A stretch of DNA of 48,088 bases from Aquipuribacter hungaricus (lineage in GTDB: Bacteria > Actinomycetota > Actinomycetes > Actinomycetales > JBBAYJ01): the NCBI RefSeq assembly GCF_037860755.1, contig NZ_JBBEOI010000008.1:1-48088 (forward strand), read 5' to 3'. A program made the position numbers and the translations under genes. The notes under the pieces were generated by a model, which was given only the letters and a program-made list of their open reading frames with translations, made no database searches and was not told the origin of the DNA. Each line of letters begins with the position of its first letter. The stretch's first letter is position 1. This document shows positions 30,701 to 38,936 of the stretch, piece by piece.

Positions 30701-33030
30701 TCTCGGGCTGGCTGCTGCGGCCGGCCGCGCTCGACACCACCCTCGCGCTGCAGCCCGCGGGTGGGCGCCGCTGGCGCTGCAGGAACTGCCGGTTCGTGCA
30801 TCTCCAACCCAGCCTCGGGACATGCGTGAACCCGCAGTGCCATGGCAGGGACTTGGAGGCGCTGGACGGCGCGCCCGAGGTCGACTACTACGCGTGGCTC
30901 GCCGGCGAGGAGCCCCGCCGACTCGCAATCGCAGAGCTCACAGGACAGACGAAGCCGCTCGCGTTGCAGCGAGACCGCCAGAGATGGTTCAAGGGAGCAC
31001 TGACCCTGTCCGAGAACGAGCTCACCCACGAGCTTGACGTCCTGTCGGTGACGACGACCATGGAGGTGGGCGTCGACATCGGCACCCTGCGCGCCACCAT
31101 GATGGCGAACATGCCGCCGCAGCGGTTCAACTATCAGCAACGGGTGGGTCGGGCCGGTCGCGCGGGGCAGGCGCTGAGCTTTGCCGTGACGATCTGCAGG
31201 GACCGGACGCACGACGAGTACTACTTCGGCAGGACCAGCCGCATCACGGGGGACGTCCCCCCTCAACCGTTCCTCGACCTTGCCCGTCGGCGGATCGTGC
31301 AGCGGGTGGTCGCCGCGCTGTGCCTTCGCGCCGCTTTCCTTTCCCTGCCGACGGCCGACCGGCCCCGGTGGACCGGGGCGAGCAACCACGGGACCTTCGG
31401 CCAGCTGGTTGACTGGTCGACCGTCGCTCCGGCCGTCCGGGCCTGGCTGGCGCACGACCCGGAGGTCGAGGACATCGTGGTCCGGCTCAGCCATGGGACC
31501 GAGCTCACGGAAGCGGACACCCGCGGCATCACGAGCTGGGTCCGTGAAGAGCTGGTAGACCAGGTCACGGCGGTGGTCAGTTCGGAGCAGGGAACGGTAG
31601 ACACCGAACTGAGCGCGGCACTCGCCCGCAACGGCATCCTGCCGATGTTCGGTTTCCCCACGCGCGTCCGCCAGCTGTGGGACGCCCCGATCCGATCCAA
31701 GCAGTGGCTCGAAGAGAGGGTGGTCGCCGACCGGCCCCTTCACATGGCCGTGTCCTCGTTCGCGCCGGGCGCGCAAGTTGTCAAGGATGGTTTGGTGCAC
31801 GTGGTCGACGGGTTCGTCGCCTATCGGCCCAAAGGCAAGGCCGTCGAGGCGGTCAACCCTCTCGGACCCGGTCATCCTCTCTCGCGCTGTCCGTCGTGCG
31901 GGCGGAGCGAGCTGCGTCAGACCACGTCTTGCCCGGAGTGCCACGCCGAGATGGACTCACTCGTCCTCTATGAGCCGCGCGGGTTCAAGACTGACTACAA
32001 GGCGCGTCCGTTCGACGACGTGGTGGACCTGTCGTCGTCAGCCGGGATGCCGGTGCTGAGCCCACCGACCCGACCGCACGCGACCGTGCAGCTGCCCCAC
32101 GCGGACCTCGCCGTGTTCGAGCAGAGCCGGCTCGTGACGATCAACGACGGCAATGGCCGCGGCTTCGAGATGGTGCCGTCGCAGCATGGTGGGTTGGAGG
32201 CCCGGCCCGGGCGCCCGGGTGCGGCTGAGGTGAGCGTGATCGGAGAGGTCCGAGTCACCGACGCGCTGGTGGTCACCCCAGCGCGCCTCGACCTCCCCAC
32301 AGGCGCTGTCGCGCTGTACGACAGTTCCCAACCGGCTGGTCGAGCCTGCTACACCTCCTTGGCCGAGGTCATTCGCCGGGGAGCGCAGTCCTTGCTGGAC
32401 CTGGACCCGTCAGAGCTCACCGTCGGCCTGTTGCCCAGGCGCGTTCCGGTCATCGGTGCTGCGGAGCCAGACGTGCAGGCCCAGGTCGCGGCCGCGGTGT
32501 TCCTGGCTGACACGGCGGAGAACGGCGCGGGCTACGCGGTGGAGCTCGGTGAGGAAGCAACGTTCCGTAAGCTCATCGAGACCACTTTCGACGATCTCAC
32601 CGAGCGCTGGGAGGGTGATGGTGGGCACTCTGCGAGGTGCGAGGTGTCCTGCCCGGACTGCCTGCGTTCCTACGACAACAGCCGGCAGCACCCGAGCTTG
32701 GACTGGCGTCTGGCCCTCGACATGCTGGAGGTGCTTGGTGGGCGACAACTTTCCCTTGCGCGTTCGCTGCGGGCCGGGGAGCGCGGAGTGGCCGCGGCAG
32801 CCAAGGAGCTTGGCTGCACGTTCGAGGAGGTTCACGGGGTGTGGATGCTCGCTCGCGGACAAAGCGCTGTCCTGCTGTCGCACCCGCTGTGGCGTACCGA
32901 CGAGCGCTACCTCGACGAGGTGCAAGCCGAAGCGCACGTGGTCGCCGAGTCGCGGTACGGCCGGGTGAGTTGGGTGGATGCCAGGTCGTTCCGTCTCAAC
33001 CCGCTCGTGGCATGGCCGTTCCTACAGTGA
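27787..33030 (+). CDS. giant DEAD/DEAH helicase with DUF1998-type C-terminus (DruE-like)
   Basis: 1,747 aa, ATG with AGGAG a few bases upstream. Walker A is [11 protein letters not shown] (residues 124-134). The DEAH-type box is [10 protein letters not shown] (about 323-332) and motif III is MATSASL (about 361). Helicase C motifs are [11 protein letters not shown] and [11 protein letters not shown] (about 1118-1128). Three Cys pairs form a zinc-binding insert at about 492-540 (CSNPHC, CSDCG, CYECG); another pair is CPACRF near 641 and a further knuckle is at about 1368 (CPSCGR, CPEC). The end has the DUF1998 hallmark [18 protein letters not shown] (about 1618-1635). The size and the N-terminal [12 protein letters not shown] segment resemble Druantia DruE and related phage-defence helicases. 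It overlaps the nuclease gene that follows. The helicase call is firm, the defence role inferred from context. Confidence 0.93.
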   Translation: MDQPLTPMGLAQDLRDAYLRYFDTAFWLADESLMRERRDLLEAPGALVGETMIEPVVPYPGTEDFSQALDLVGASRRTGAAVAKALFPWEERLEHLKLRYHQAVALRGSLKDGAADGRNVVITSGTGSGKTESFLLPILLRLAEEATTWTSQPSQDEWWASSDPQWRPARHGETRPPAMRAMVLYPTNALVEDQMTRLRRAVGVLRTELGQPLWFGRYTSGTMGTGATPSRAAAREVGADIRALAAERVSLEAARSESIDLSQFVDPRGGEVLTRWDMIAHAPDVLVTNYSMLNTVMMRGFEAPMFEQTRRYLADDPARTFTLVVDELHLYRGTQGSEVAMIVRSLLRRLGLAPDSPQIRVMATSASLEADTKGLAYLEQFFGLPRESFVVEPGRPRPLPERPSLDREAVRNGTASPATVSAAVAAACSDAGRLRATSPAALAARLFGDEDDGAELFAHALRILAAAGSEDTAELVPLRGHVFVRSPRGLWACSNPHCSGAPADRSAAVGRLFSAPTSSCSDCGSRVLELLYCYECGDASLGGFVLGPVGDDLLIGPGPVDEKQAGKQVFQRSSTEYVWYRPGLLPTGETWTREGVTLAFAPVTFDPVLGHVQRGGAAATGLALVHSGATEGDRIPSLPTRCPACRFDSPAQSRNGAKFRDGQVRSPIRAHTSGLGATTQLFLSQLVRSLAAGKAGRAAVEDSRTIVFTDSRDDAARTAAGVALNHHRDVVRQLLRRSVLDQDDPLKGLDTMDVLEAASKGLVEAFIARQKQRGGLALDASDEAALSAAGELLGLDPAVPLSGVIDRVAEELVALGMNPAGPNPYEQYLEAERATPWFRAFAPPRPGLWETPPIHTGRERLLSSLRQAVTDAVFDRARRDLESVGIAYAVAKGWRPVEGPMSPEEQEQLLGSVLRLLGLRGRWEGSRRGGVEPQAAVPAFVRRYVERSVGTAEEVLEQLERLMAGAEVNRAVSGWLLRPAALDTTLALQPAGGRRWRCRNCRFVHLQPSLGTCVNPQCHGRDLEALDGAPEVDYYAWLAGEEPRRLAIAELTGQTKPLALQRDRQRWFKGALTLSENELTHELDVLSVTTTMEVGVDIGTLRATMMANMPPQRFNYQQRVGRAGRAGQALSFAVTICRDRTHDEYYFGRTSRITGDVPPQPFLDLARRRIVQRVVAALCLRAAFLSLPTADRPRWTGASNHGTFGQLVDWSTVAPAVRAWLAHDPEVEDIVVRLSHGTELTEADTRGITSWVREELVDQVTAVVSSEQGTVDTELSAALARNGILPMFGFPTRVRQLWDAPIRSKQWLEERVVADRPLHMAVSSFAPGAQVVKDGLVHVVDGFVAYRPKGKAVEAVNPLGPGHPLSRCPSCGRSELRQTTSCPECHAEMDSLVLYEPRGFKTDYKARPFDDVVDLSSSAGMPVLSPPTRPHATVQLPHADLAVFEQSRLVTINDGNGRGFEMVPSQHGGLEARPGRPGAAEVSVIGEVRVTDALVVTPARLDLPTGAVALYDSSQPAGRACYTSLAEVIRRGAQSLLDLDPSELTVGLLPRRVPVIGAAEPDVQAQVAAAVFLADTAENGAGYAVELGEEATFRKLIETTFDDLTERWEGDGGHSARCEVSCPDCLRSYDNSRQHPSLDWRLALDMLEVLGGRQLSLARSLRAGERGVAAAAKELGCTFEEVHGVWMLARGQSAVLLSHPLWRTDERYLDEVQAEAHVVAESRYGRVSWVDARSFRLNPLVAWPFLQ

Positions 33031-34061
33031 CCATCACGGTTCCCGAGCCTGCGGCTCGACCTCTCGCCAAGATGTCACCGTCGAGGGTGAGCGAGGTCGA
33101 GGCCTGTCCTCGCAAGGTCGGGTACGGCCAGGACCCCGTCTTTCGGGGCCTGCGGAGAGGAACGCCGTCGTCAGCGTTGGGGCAGGTGGTGCATGCCGTC
33201 CTCACCACGGAACCCGGCGACAGCTTTGAGGAGTCGTGGCGGTCGGCTGAAGCGACGGCACTCGATCGCTTGCGGCGGGCTTGGTCGCCCGCCACCCCTC
33301 CCGCCCCACATCGGTGGCCGGGCTGGGCGCTCGCCAGGGCCAGGGCCAGAGCGCGTTGGATGCCGATCACAGCGCGACGCGGGGGTGGTGAGGCTGGTGA
33401 CGTCAGGGTGGGCGCTCCACCCCTGCCCTGGGTTGAGCGACGCCTCGACCACCCCGACCTGCCGCTTTTTGGCCAGCCGGATGTTGTGGAGCAGATCGAC
33501 GGCGAGCTGCTGGTCCGTGACTACAAGACCGGCAAGGTGGATGCAGGGCCCGGAGGCAGCAGCTGGCGGCAGTTGCTCCTGTACTGCGCACTGGTCGAGG
33601 CCGTTCTTGGTCGACTGCCCGACGTCATGGTGATCGACACGCTGGGCGCTCGACATCGCGCTGATGTCCACAGGCCGGCTGTCGACGACACGGTTGCGGC
33701 CGCCCTGGCTCTGCGGGCCTCGTACAACGCGTCAGTTGGGGACGGTCCGGTCGCGGGGGCTCCAGGACCCGAAACTTGTCGCTTTTGCCCTTTCCGCCTT
33801 GTGTGTGAACCGTTCCTGTCCACGGTGCAGGCCGACTGGGGCGTCGGGTTGCCGCTCGTGGGGACGGTCGACGCCGTCGACGAAGCGGTGACCCTTCGAC
33901 TGGAATGGCCAAGCTGGTCTAGAGGTCAGCTTGTGACGCTCATCGGTCTCCCCTTCCCCGACGGTGTCGCGCGCGGGCAGAGATGGGGTGTGCTGGGAGC
34001 TGCACCCCGAGGTGCCGCCGCCGTGGCCGGCTGGAGCAGCGTCGTGCACCGCTGGTCGTGA
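33027..34061 (+). CDS. Cas4/AddB-like PD-(D/E)XK nuclease with predicted iron-sulfur cluster
   Basis: About 344 aa from the GTG at 33027, which overlaps the helicase stop as GTGA; an ATG at 33012 would add five residues. The nuclease core shows GQVVHAVL (His near 57), [11 protein letters not shown] (Asp near 151) and [11 protein letters not shown] (Asp and Lys near 164-166), then a QxxxY-like LLLYCALVE. Four cysteines match the Fe-S pattern of Cas4 and AddB: one N-terminal ([11 protein letters not shown], near 27) and C-x2-C-x5-C at the C-terminal side ([10 protein letters not shown]). Such enzymes are 5'-3' or bidirectional exonucleases working with helicases. Here the partner would be the 1,747-aa helicase, giving a helicase-nuclease machine analogous in parts to AddAB. 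The region after the cluster (about 80 residues) is beta-rich and unassigned. Confidence 0.9.
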   Translation: MTITVPEPAARPLAKMSPSRVSEVEACPRKVGYGQDPVFRGLRRGTPSSALGQVVHAVLTTEPGDSFEESWRSAEATALDRLRRAWSPATPPAPHRWPGWALARARARARWMPITARRGGGEAGDVRVGAPPLPWVERRLDHPDLPLFGQPDVVEQIDGELLVRDYKTGKVDAGPGGSSWRQLLLYCALVEAVLGRLPDVMVIDTLGARHRADVHRPAVDDTVAAALALRASYNASVGDGPVAGAPGPETCRFCPFRLVCEPFLSTVQADWGVGLPLVGTVDAVDEAVTLRLEWPSWSRGQLVTLIGLPFPDGVARGQRWGVLGAAPRGAAAVAGWSSVVHRWS

Positions 34062-34345
34062 GCCCAGACCAACGACCAGCCCCAGGGCGCTGACCCCCGA
34101 CCGAAGTCGCCGTGACCACGGAGGTGCGCCAGGTCAGCCTGGGACGGCCGGCGCACGCACGATCGGTGAACGTTCCAAGGCGGCTGAACGGCTGGAGGTC
34201 CCACGAAGCGCCAGTGGGCATAAGTCCGGCGTAGCTTGTCGAAGTGAGCGAACGCTGGCCTCGACGTGCGCCGCAGTCACCCAGGATCACGAAAAGTGCG
34301 GTCCGCAGACAAGCATGAACGGTCGCATCCAAGACGGGAGCCAGA

Positions 34346-34993
34346 ATGAGTCACCTTGTCGCCTATTACGACGAGAAGCCGGTTGAACTCAAGGGTCAGG
34401 TCGAACTACAGCAGATGCCGATCGTCTCCGCCTCAGCCTTGCGCTCAGCCGAAGGCGTTATCCGAACCTCACTCGTCTACGTTTGTGTGCCTAAAGAGAC
34501 TGGCCCCTTCCTAGTTCCGTTCGGCGAGTTCGACGATTCGTCGCTGCGTGACCGCTACAACGAGGCGATCCGAATCATGAACACACTCGGGGCGTCCTCC
34601 ATCATCTGCGAGACCTTCCGCGAGGTGGTCGCCCGTCGCGGTTTGCGCGCTCGGGTGTTCACGCGTGGCGGCGTTGAGCCGGTCCAGCAGCGGATCGGCA
34701 ACACGGGGTTCGACTTTCGGCACAGCGGTGCAGGAAGCACGCCACGTGATCCGCGGCCACTCCGTTGGCCGAACGAGTCTGGCTTCGCTGCCGCAGTCAG
34801 CAGCGTGCTGGAGAACGGGGCAAGCGAGGTCAGTTTGAACATCAAGAACAACCGGATCTACTCCCTCGAGGGGGAGTTGGGAATGAAACTAAAGAAGATT
34901 GGGTTTGACCTCGGCGCCGGGACTCAGCACTCTGGGGCCACGAGCCTTCACATCCGCGCAGAGTTTCCTGCCGCCCGACGTACGTGGAGATAA
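34346..34993 (+). CDS. hypothetical protein, 215 aa
   Basis: ATG at 34346 (MSHLVAYYDEKPVELKGQ) with GGGAG eight bases upstream. Globular composition with a regular alternation of helices and strands, and no signal peptide or membrane segment. A conserved-looking stretch is FRHSGAGSTPRDPRPLRWPN (about 130-150), and the C-terminal third (SLNIKNNRIYSLEGELGMKL) looks well ordered. I do not recognise the family. It lies 284 bp after the helicase-nuclease operon, so it is probably a separate cargo gene. The intervening 34062-34345 holds no gene that I can support. Confidence 0.65.
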   Translation: MSHLVAYYDEKPVELKGQVELQQMPIVSASALRSAEGVIRTSLVYVCVPKETGPFLVPFGEFDDSSLRDRYNEAIRIMNTLGASSIICETFREVVARRGLRARVFTRGGVEPVQQRIGNTGFDFRHSGAGSTPRDPRPLRWPNESGFAAAVSSVLENGASEVSLNIKNNRIYSLEGELGMKLKKIGFDLGAGTQHSGATSLHIRAEFPAARRTWR

Positions 34994-35321
34994 TCAGTTG
35001 TGCACGAAAGTCGTGACGGGGTGTCGGCAACGGGTCTATGCGCAGGTCCGTACCCCGTCGTAGGCTGGGTGTCCGATAGGGGGGTTCGCGGCATGACGCC
35101 GTCCCGGTCCATATCTGGCGGTTGCGTGCAGTGACGCTTCGAGGCCGTGCTCGATCGTGATTGCACAGCCCGATTGACTAGCTTAGGCGTCTGGCAAACC
35201 TCTAGGGGCTGTCGGCCACCCGTCGGGCGTGCGTGTCCAGAGCGGCGACATGCGCCCGGCGTCCACTTAGGGCTGATCGCCCGGACCGCAGAGGCCCCCG
35301 TCGGCGATGTCAATGACGGCC
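34994..35321. other. ~330 bp between convergent genes, nothing recognised
   Basis: Separates the 215-aa gene (plus) from the membrane protein gene (minus). No open frame shows coding character, and no hairpin with a T-run was evident. Confidence 0.35.
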
Positions 35322-36260
35322 TCATTCATTGACCCCATAACGCACGTCTGCGGAAATGTCTCCCGCGAGCAGTCCGTTAACTGCTTGGTTCGACCATCTC
35401 TCCTGACGTGCGCTCGCCGGCCGGGGCACATGGAGCGCCTCGTAGAGGCCGAATCTATTCAAGTCGACCACGGTGCCCATCGCCACCCCGTAGCTTGCGG
35501 CCGCGATGACTGAGCCACGATAGAACAGGTACGCCATGGAATATGGCAGCAGAGTGATCAGAGCCCAGCTGCCGGAGTTCCACAAGAATGCGACGGCGGC
35601 CAGGCTGGCGAGTTGGCAAACGAAGCTTAGCCGCACGGCGAGGTCGAGCAGCGTGCGCTGGTCATTTAGGTATGCGATGTGGGCCGGGGGTGCCACGAGA
35701 GCCACGTGCGGCAGCACTCTGGGTGCGTCCAGCCCATAAGACGACCCAACTGTTGTCTCGTAGTGACGCAGGACGTTGCCCAATCGCGTGGGCATTAGGA
35801 GGTCCGCCCGCCGAGGCATGTAATTCAGCAACCGTTGAGACTCAGCAATTTCGATGGCCTGGCGCAGACTGGGCTGCTCGCTCTCAGTGCCGCTTTCGAA
35901 CATCTCCTGCAGCCGCATGCGCCGCTTGCGATGGAACTCGGTGCGCGCCTCTCTCAACGCGACGGCGGGGCGAGATACCCCCCAGTACCCTTCGAACAAC
36001 TGCACCAGCGTGAACTGCAGTGGATGAAATAAGAGACCGAGGGCGACTGAAGCTGCGAGTAGTGCGGCAACGCCGCCCACGTCTAACTGCAGGATGGACG
36101 CTAGGCCTGCGTGCCAGTCCGGTGGCGACGTGGGTGCACCCGTGCCGGTGAGAAATACAAGCCAGAACATTAGAAGAGCCGACGGCACCAGACTGATGAC
36201 GTTGAAGTAACCGCCAATCGTCCGAGTAACCTCCGATGCGAACTGGTCCACCGAGGCCAT
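35322..36260 (-). CDS. uncharacterised membrane protein, 312 aa
   Basis: ATG at 36260 (MASVDQFASEVTRTIGGYFN). Membrane segments are predicted at about residues 20-42 (VISLVPSALLMFWLVFL) and 62-88 (VAALLAASVALGLLFHPLQF), then a long polar region (about 95-205, rich in Arg and Glu, with HRKRRMRLQEMFESG), then two or more segments at about 210-262 (LASLAAVAFLWNSGSWALI and following). There is no signal peptidase site. It starts two bases after the stop of the zinc-ribbon gene, so the two are co-transcribed. I do not know the family. A soluble loop between paired membrane segments could fit a membrane-acting effector, but nothing in the sequence shows this. Confidence 0.75.
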   Translation of the reverse strand: MASVDQFASEVTRTIGGYFNVISLVPSALLMFWLVFLTGTGAPTSPPDWHAGLASILQLDVGGVAALLAASVALGLLFHPLQFTLVQLFEGYWGVSRPAVALREARTEFHRKRRMRLQEMFESGTESEQPSLRQAIEIAESQRLLNYMPRRADLLMPTRLGNVLRHYETTVGSSYGLDAPRVLPHVALVAPPAHIAYLNDQRTLLDLAVRLSFVCQLASLAAVAFLWNSGSWALITLLPYSMAYLFYRGSVIAAASYGVAMGTVVDLNRFGLYEALHVPRPASARQERWSNQAVNGLLAGDISADVRYGVNE

Positions 36261-36262
36261 TG

Positions 36263-36514
36263 CTACGACCGCCGGCGGCGGCGATTCTCACAACTAGAGC
36301 ACTGCATGCCAGGGGCGGGGACCTGCTTCTTCCCGCAGCTAGCGCAGACTGAGCCGCGACCAGGGTTGTGCCCCGGGGGCTGCAGCGGGGGCCCGATGGT
36401 GGACCTCACGACACCAGCACCTGGAGGCCTAACGATGAACACGGCCCCTCCTTGCTGCAGCGCAGGAGAGGAAGCATGTCGACTATCGGGCTGAAGCACA
36501 AGACGCCGGGACAC
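36263..36514 (-). CDS. small zinc-ribbon-like protein upstream of the membrane protein
   Basis: 83 codons from the ATG at 36514, though a GTG further in (at VFIVRPPGAGVV, about 36439) may be the true start and give about 58 aa. The C-terminal half has two Cys pairs, CASCGKKQVPAPGMQCSSC, a compact C-x2-C/C-x2-C zinc-ribbon knuckle, followed by a basic tail (ENRRRRRS). The stop lies two bases before the start of the 312-aa membrane protein gene, which supports a real gene in the same operon. Confidence 0.5.
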   Translation of the reverse strand: MSRRLVLQPDSRHASSPALQQGGAVFIVRPPGAGVVRSTIGPPLQPPGHNPGRGSVCASCGKKQVPAPGMQCSSCENRRRRRS

Positions 36515-36562
36515 GCCGAGATGGATGGAGGGGCTCGCCCCACCCCCTGAGAGGCTCTAAGG

Positions 36563-36907
36563 GTGTCTGCCGCCGACGCTCCACCGGACGCAGCGCTCGG
36601 CGGTCCTGGGGGCGCAGCGCGCCTCCCGTCGCGAATCTGGGCGTGGCCCGCAGTGTTCGTCTTCGTACTAGCGGTCGCTGGTCGGCTGCAGGGTCCGTAC
36701 GGTGCCGCCCTGGGAGGCTTGGCGGCGTTCTGGACTGTGGTCCTTCTGTTTGGTCGAGACGTCGTTGCCCGACGGGCCCTGCTAGCGCTGTCCGCACTAT
36801 GTGTGGTTGCAGCAGCTTGCGTTGTCTACGGAGAAGCGGTGGGGATCCCACAACTCAGTACCGAGCCGCTGCGGCCTCCGCCCTCTGTCTCCACCAGTAC
36901 TCCTTGA
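36563..36907 (+). CDS. small hydrophobic membrane protein, 114 aa
   Basis: GTG start at 36563 (MSAADAPPDAALGGPGG) without a clear ribosome-binding site. Three hydrophobic segments follow closely: IWAWPAVFVFVLAVAG (about 25-40), YGAALGGLAAFWTVVLLF (about 46-63) and ALLALSALCVVAAACVV (about 72-88). The C-terminal tail is Pro/Ser/Thr-rich. The pattern suggests a three-pass inner-membrane protein. No family recognised. The next ~245 bp (36908-37152) hold no gene apart from the leader of the excisionase gene. Confidence 0.55.
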   Translation: MSAADAPPDAALGGPGGAARLPSRIWAWPAVFVFVLAVAGRLQGPYGAALGGLAAFWTVVLLFGRDVVARRALLALSALCVVAAACVVYGEAVGIPQLSTEPLRPPPSVSTSTP

Positions 36908-37152
36908 GGGCCTTCGGTCCCAAGTTGGCGTGACCTCGGACCGGCTCAACGTTCGTACCACCATGGCAAGAGGCCAGCGCGCGGCATCATCCGCGACTGA
37001 CCGCCTGGGCCCTGTATCCGCCTTGGGTAAGTGAAGGCAGATGTAACCGGGCCCCCGTCGGTGGTGCACAGGGGACACGGTCGTCGGCCTCGTTGTGGAC
37101 GACCGCCGCGCGACCCCGCGCAGCGGTCAGGCTGATCGAGGAGGTGGGCAGC

Positions 37153-37413
37153 ATGGAGCAGAACATGATCGGGGCGCGGGGCGTGAGCCCGTCGGTGAAG
37201 CGGATTCCGACGGGTCCGACGTCACCGGAGGACCGGCTCTGGACGGTGCACGACGTGTCGGCGTTCCTGGGCGTGCCGGTGTCGACGCTGTACCAGTGGC
37301 GGGTGCAAAGCCGGGGTCCGGCCTGCCGGCGGATGGGTCGGCACCTGCGGTACCGGCCGGAGGACGTGCGGGAGTGGGTTGCGGGGCTGGGTGATGCCCG
37401 GGTGGCCTGGTGA
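37153..37413 (+). CDS. excisionase-like helix-turn-helix protein
   Basis: 86 aa from the ATG at 37153 (MEQNMIGARGVSPSVKR), with GAGGAGGT eight bases upstream fixing this start over an earlier in-frame one. Residues about 32-80 form a MerR/AlpA-type winged HTH: LWTVHDVSAFLGVPVSTLYQ, then a wing with RHLRYRPEDVREWV. Proteins of this kind beside a tyrosine integrase act as excisionase or regulate it. It overlaps the integrase start (GTGA), indicating coupled expression. Confidence 0.85.
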   Translation: MEQNMIGARGVSPSVKRIPTGPTSPEDRLWTVHDVSAFLGVPVSTLYQWRVQSRGPACRRMGRHLRYRPEDVREWVAGLGDARVAW

Positions 37414-38587
37414 GCGCCCGGAGGCTCACGATTGGGGAGCACGGCACCATCGGCTTCCGGGAGCGTCCCGGGGGTGGCTTCACGGCCGCGACGTACTACC
37501 GGGACCTCCGCGGGCTGCGCCGTCGCCTCGAGGCGTCCGCACCCTCGAAGTCGGTGGCCCGGCGTCGGCTGCTGGCGCGGTTCGAGGAGACGATGCGCCT
37601 CGGTGGCTCGGCCGGTTTCGACCCGCGCACGACGCTCAAGGACGTGGCCGAGGAGTGGCACGCGGGCATCGTCGAGCGGGTCGATGCGGGACGCCGGTCG
37701 CCGACGACGGCAGCGCTCTACCGGCACGCGTTGAACCGGCACCTGCTGCCCGAGCTGGGGGCGCTGCGGCTGTCGGAGCTGACGACCGCCCGGCTGGACT
37801 ACTGGTTGCACGACGTCCGTCGCCGGAAGGGCCACTCGACGGCGAAGCTGTGCCGGTCGGTGCTGTCCGGCGTCTGCGGGTACGCCGCGCGCCGAGACGC
37901 GATGCGGGTCAACCCGGTCCGAGACGTGTCACCGCTGGAGAGCGACCTCGGCGAGCCGGCGCGGGCGCTGACGAAGGCCGAGGCGGTGGAGTGGCTGGCG
38001 CTGTTGGAGGGCGACGAGTACGCGCGTCGGATGGACTTACCGGACTTCGTGCGCTTCCTGCTCGGGACGGGGCTGCGGATCGGGGAGGCGGTCGGGGCCC
38101 GCTGGGACGACGTCGACCTCGACCGAGGGACGTTGTCGGTGCAGCGGACTATCGTCCGGGTGGCCGGCGCAGGGCTCGTCGCGCGCAAGCCCAAGAGCCG
38201 CGCCGGGGTGAGGGTGCTCGGTCTTCCCGGTTGGCTCGTCGACCTGCTCCGTGAGCGGCAGGTGTCGGCCCGCTCCGTCGAGGAGCCGCTGTTCCCGGAC
38301 GCGTTGGGTGGCTACCGGGACCGGAACAACGTCGAGGCCGCATTCCGCGCGGTGCGGTCCGGGACGGCGTTCGAGTGGGTGGTGCCGCACACGTACCGCA
38401 AGACGGTCGCGACGTGGATGGACGCGGAGGCCTGAGCGCGCGGACGATCGCGGACCAGCTGGGGCACTCGCGCATCTCGATGACGCAGGACGTCTACATG
38501 GGCCGGCGCGCCGTCGACGCGTCTGCGGCGAGGGTGCTCCAGGCGGTCGAGCTACCTCCTCGGATCGCTGCGAAGGAGTCGGCGTGA
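37410..38587 (+). pseudogene. tyrosine recombinase (integrase) frameshifted before its catalytic Tyr
   Basis: GTG at 37410. The N-terminal arm-type domain (GTIGFRERPGGGFTAATYY) is followed by a core-binding SAM-like domain (about 70-160) and the catalytic domain. Catalytic residues visible in the first frame are Arg in TGLRIGEAVGARW, Lys in ARKPKSRAG and His-x-x-Arg in PHTYRK. That frame ends at a TGA at 38433-38435. The rest, LSARTIADQLGHSRISMTQD and then VYMGRR with the nucleophile Tyr, lies in another frame to 38587. Adding one C at GCCTGAGC (about 38429-38432) would restore a 392-aa protein of normal length. As read, the protein lacks its His/Trp-box and Tyr and cannot recombine. The gene points at the tRNA attachment site 90 bp further on. 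Confidence 0.9.
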
Positions 38588-38675
38588 CCGCGTCAGGGCC
38601 GCGTGACCGCATGGTGACGGCCGGGTCCAGCCGAGGTGGGAGGAGAGGGCCAGTATGGCCCCTGACCTGCGATAA

Positions 38676-38751
38676 TGGTGGGCCCCGTGGGGCTCGAACC
38701 CACAACCCGCGGATTAAAAGTCCGCTGCTCTACCGATTGAGCTAGAGGCCC
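38676..38751 (-). tRNA. tRNA-Lys(UUU)
   Basis: Minus strand. The 5' acceptor GGGCCTC at 38751 pairs with GGGGCCC, followed by discriminator A and an encoded CCA (38676-38678). The D-arm contains AGCTCAATCGGTAGAGC. The anticodon stem GCGGA/TCCGC closes the loop CTTTTAA with anticodon TTT. The T-arm is GTGGGTTCGAGCCCCAC. 73 nt plus CCA. It is the intact integration target of the element, whose insertion regenerated the 3' half. Confidence 0.97.
38677..38713. repeat. right attachment site (37-bp direct repeat within tRNA-Lys)
   Basis: Perfect copy of 5726-5762, located in the 3' half of the intact tRNA-Lys gene. Identity ends inside the anticodon stem-loop, the usual crossover zone for integrases that use tRNA genes. 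Confidence 0.9.
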
Positions 38752-38936
38752 GACAGTGCGCAGGCCACCGACAGGGAAGGACCAGTCAGGACTGCGCGCG
38801 CCTGACGAGGCTAGCGTCGTGGGTACCGGAGCGCTCCGGGCCCCACCGGTCCGCAGCCAGCCTGGAGCGCGCGACGTCCGGCTCTCCGCTCGTGACACCC
38901 CAGCCCCAGGCCGTGACGGGCCGAGCGGTACGAGGT

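Larger units (their letters stand above)
5726..38713. mobile_element. ~33 kb integrative element (defence island) in tRNA-Lys(UUU)
   Basis: Bounded by a perfect 37-bp direct repeat, 5726-5762 and 38677-38713, that equals the 3' half of tRNA-Lys. The full tRNA survives at the right end, and the integrase gene and its HTH partner sit just inside that end, the standard layout of tyrosine-recombinase elements. Cargo includes a MobF relaxase, a Z1-type restriction-modification operon, an SRA-like/HNH nuclease, a DUF1998 helicase operon, and DUF262, HEPN and PIN genes. There is no coupling protein, T4SS or replication initiator that I can recognise, so the element fits an integrative mobilizable element better than an ICE. 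Base composition is patchy: 6486-10087 is visibly poorer in G+C than the relaxase or the flanks, which implies assembly from several sources. Integrase and relaxase are both frameshifted as read. Confidence 0.88.
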
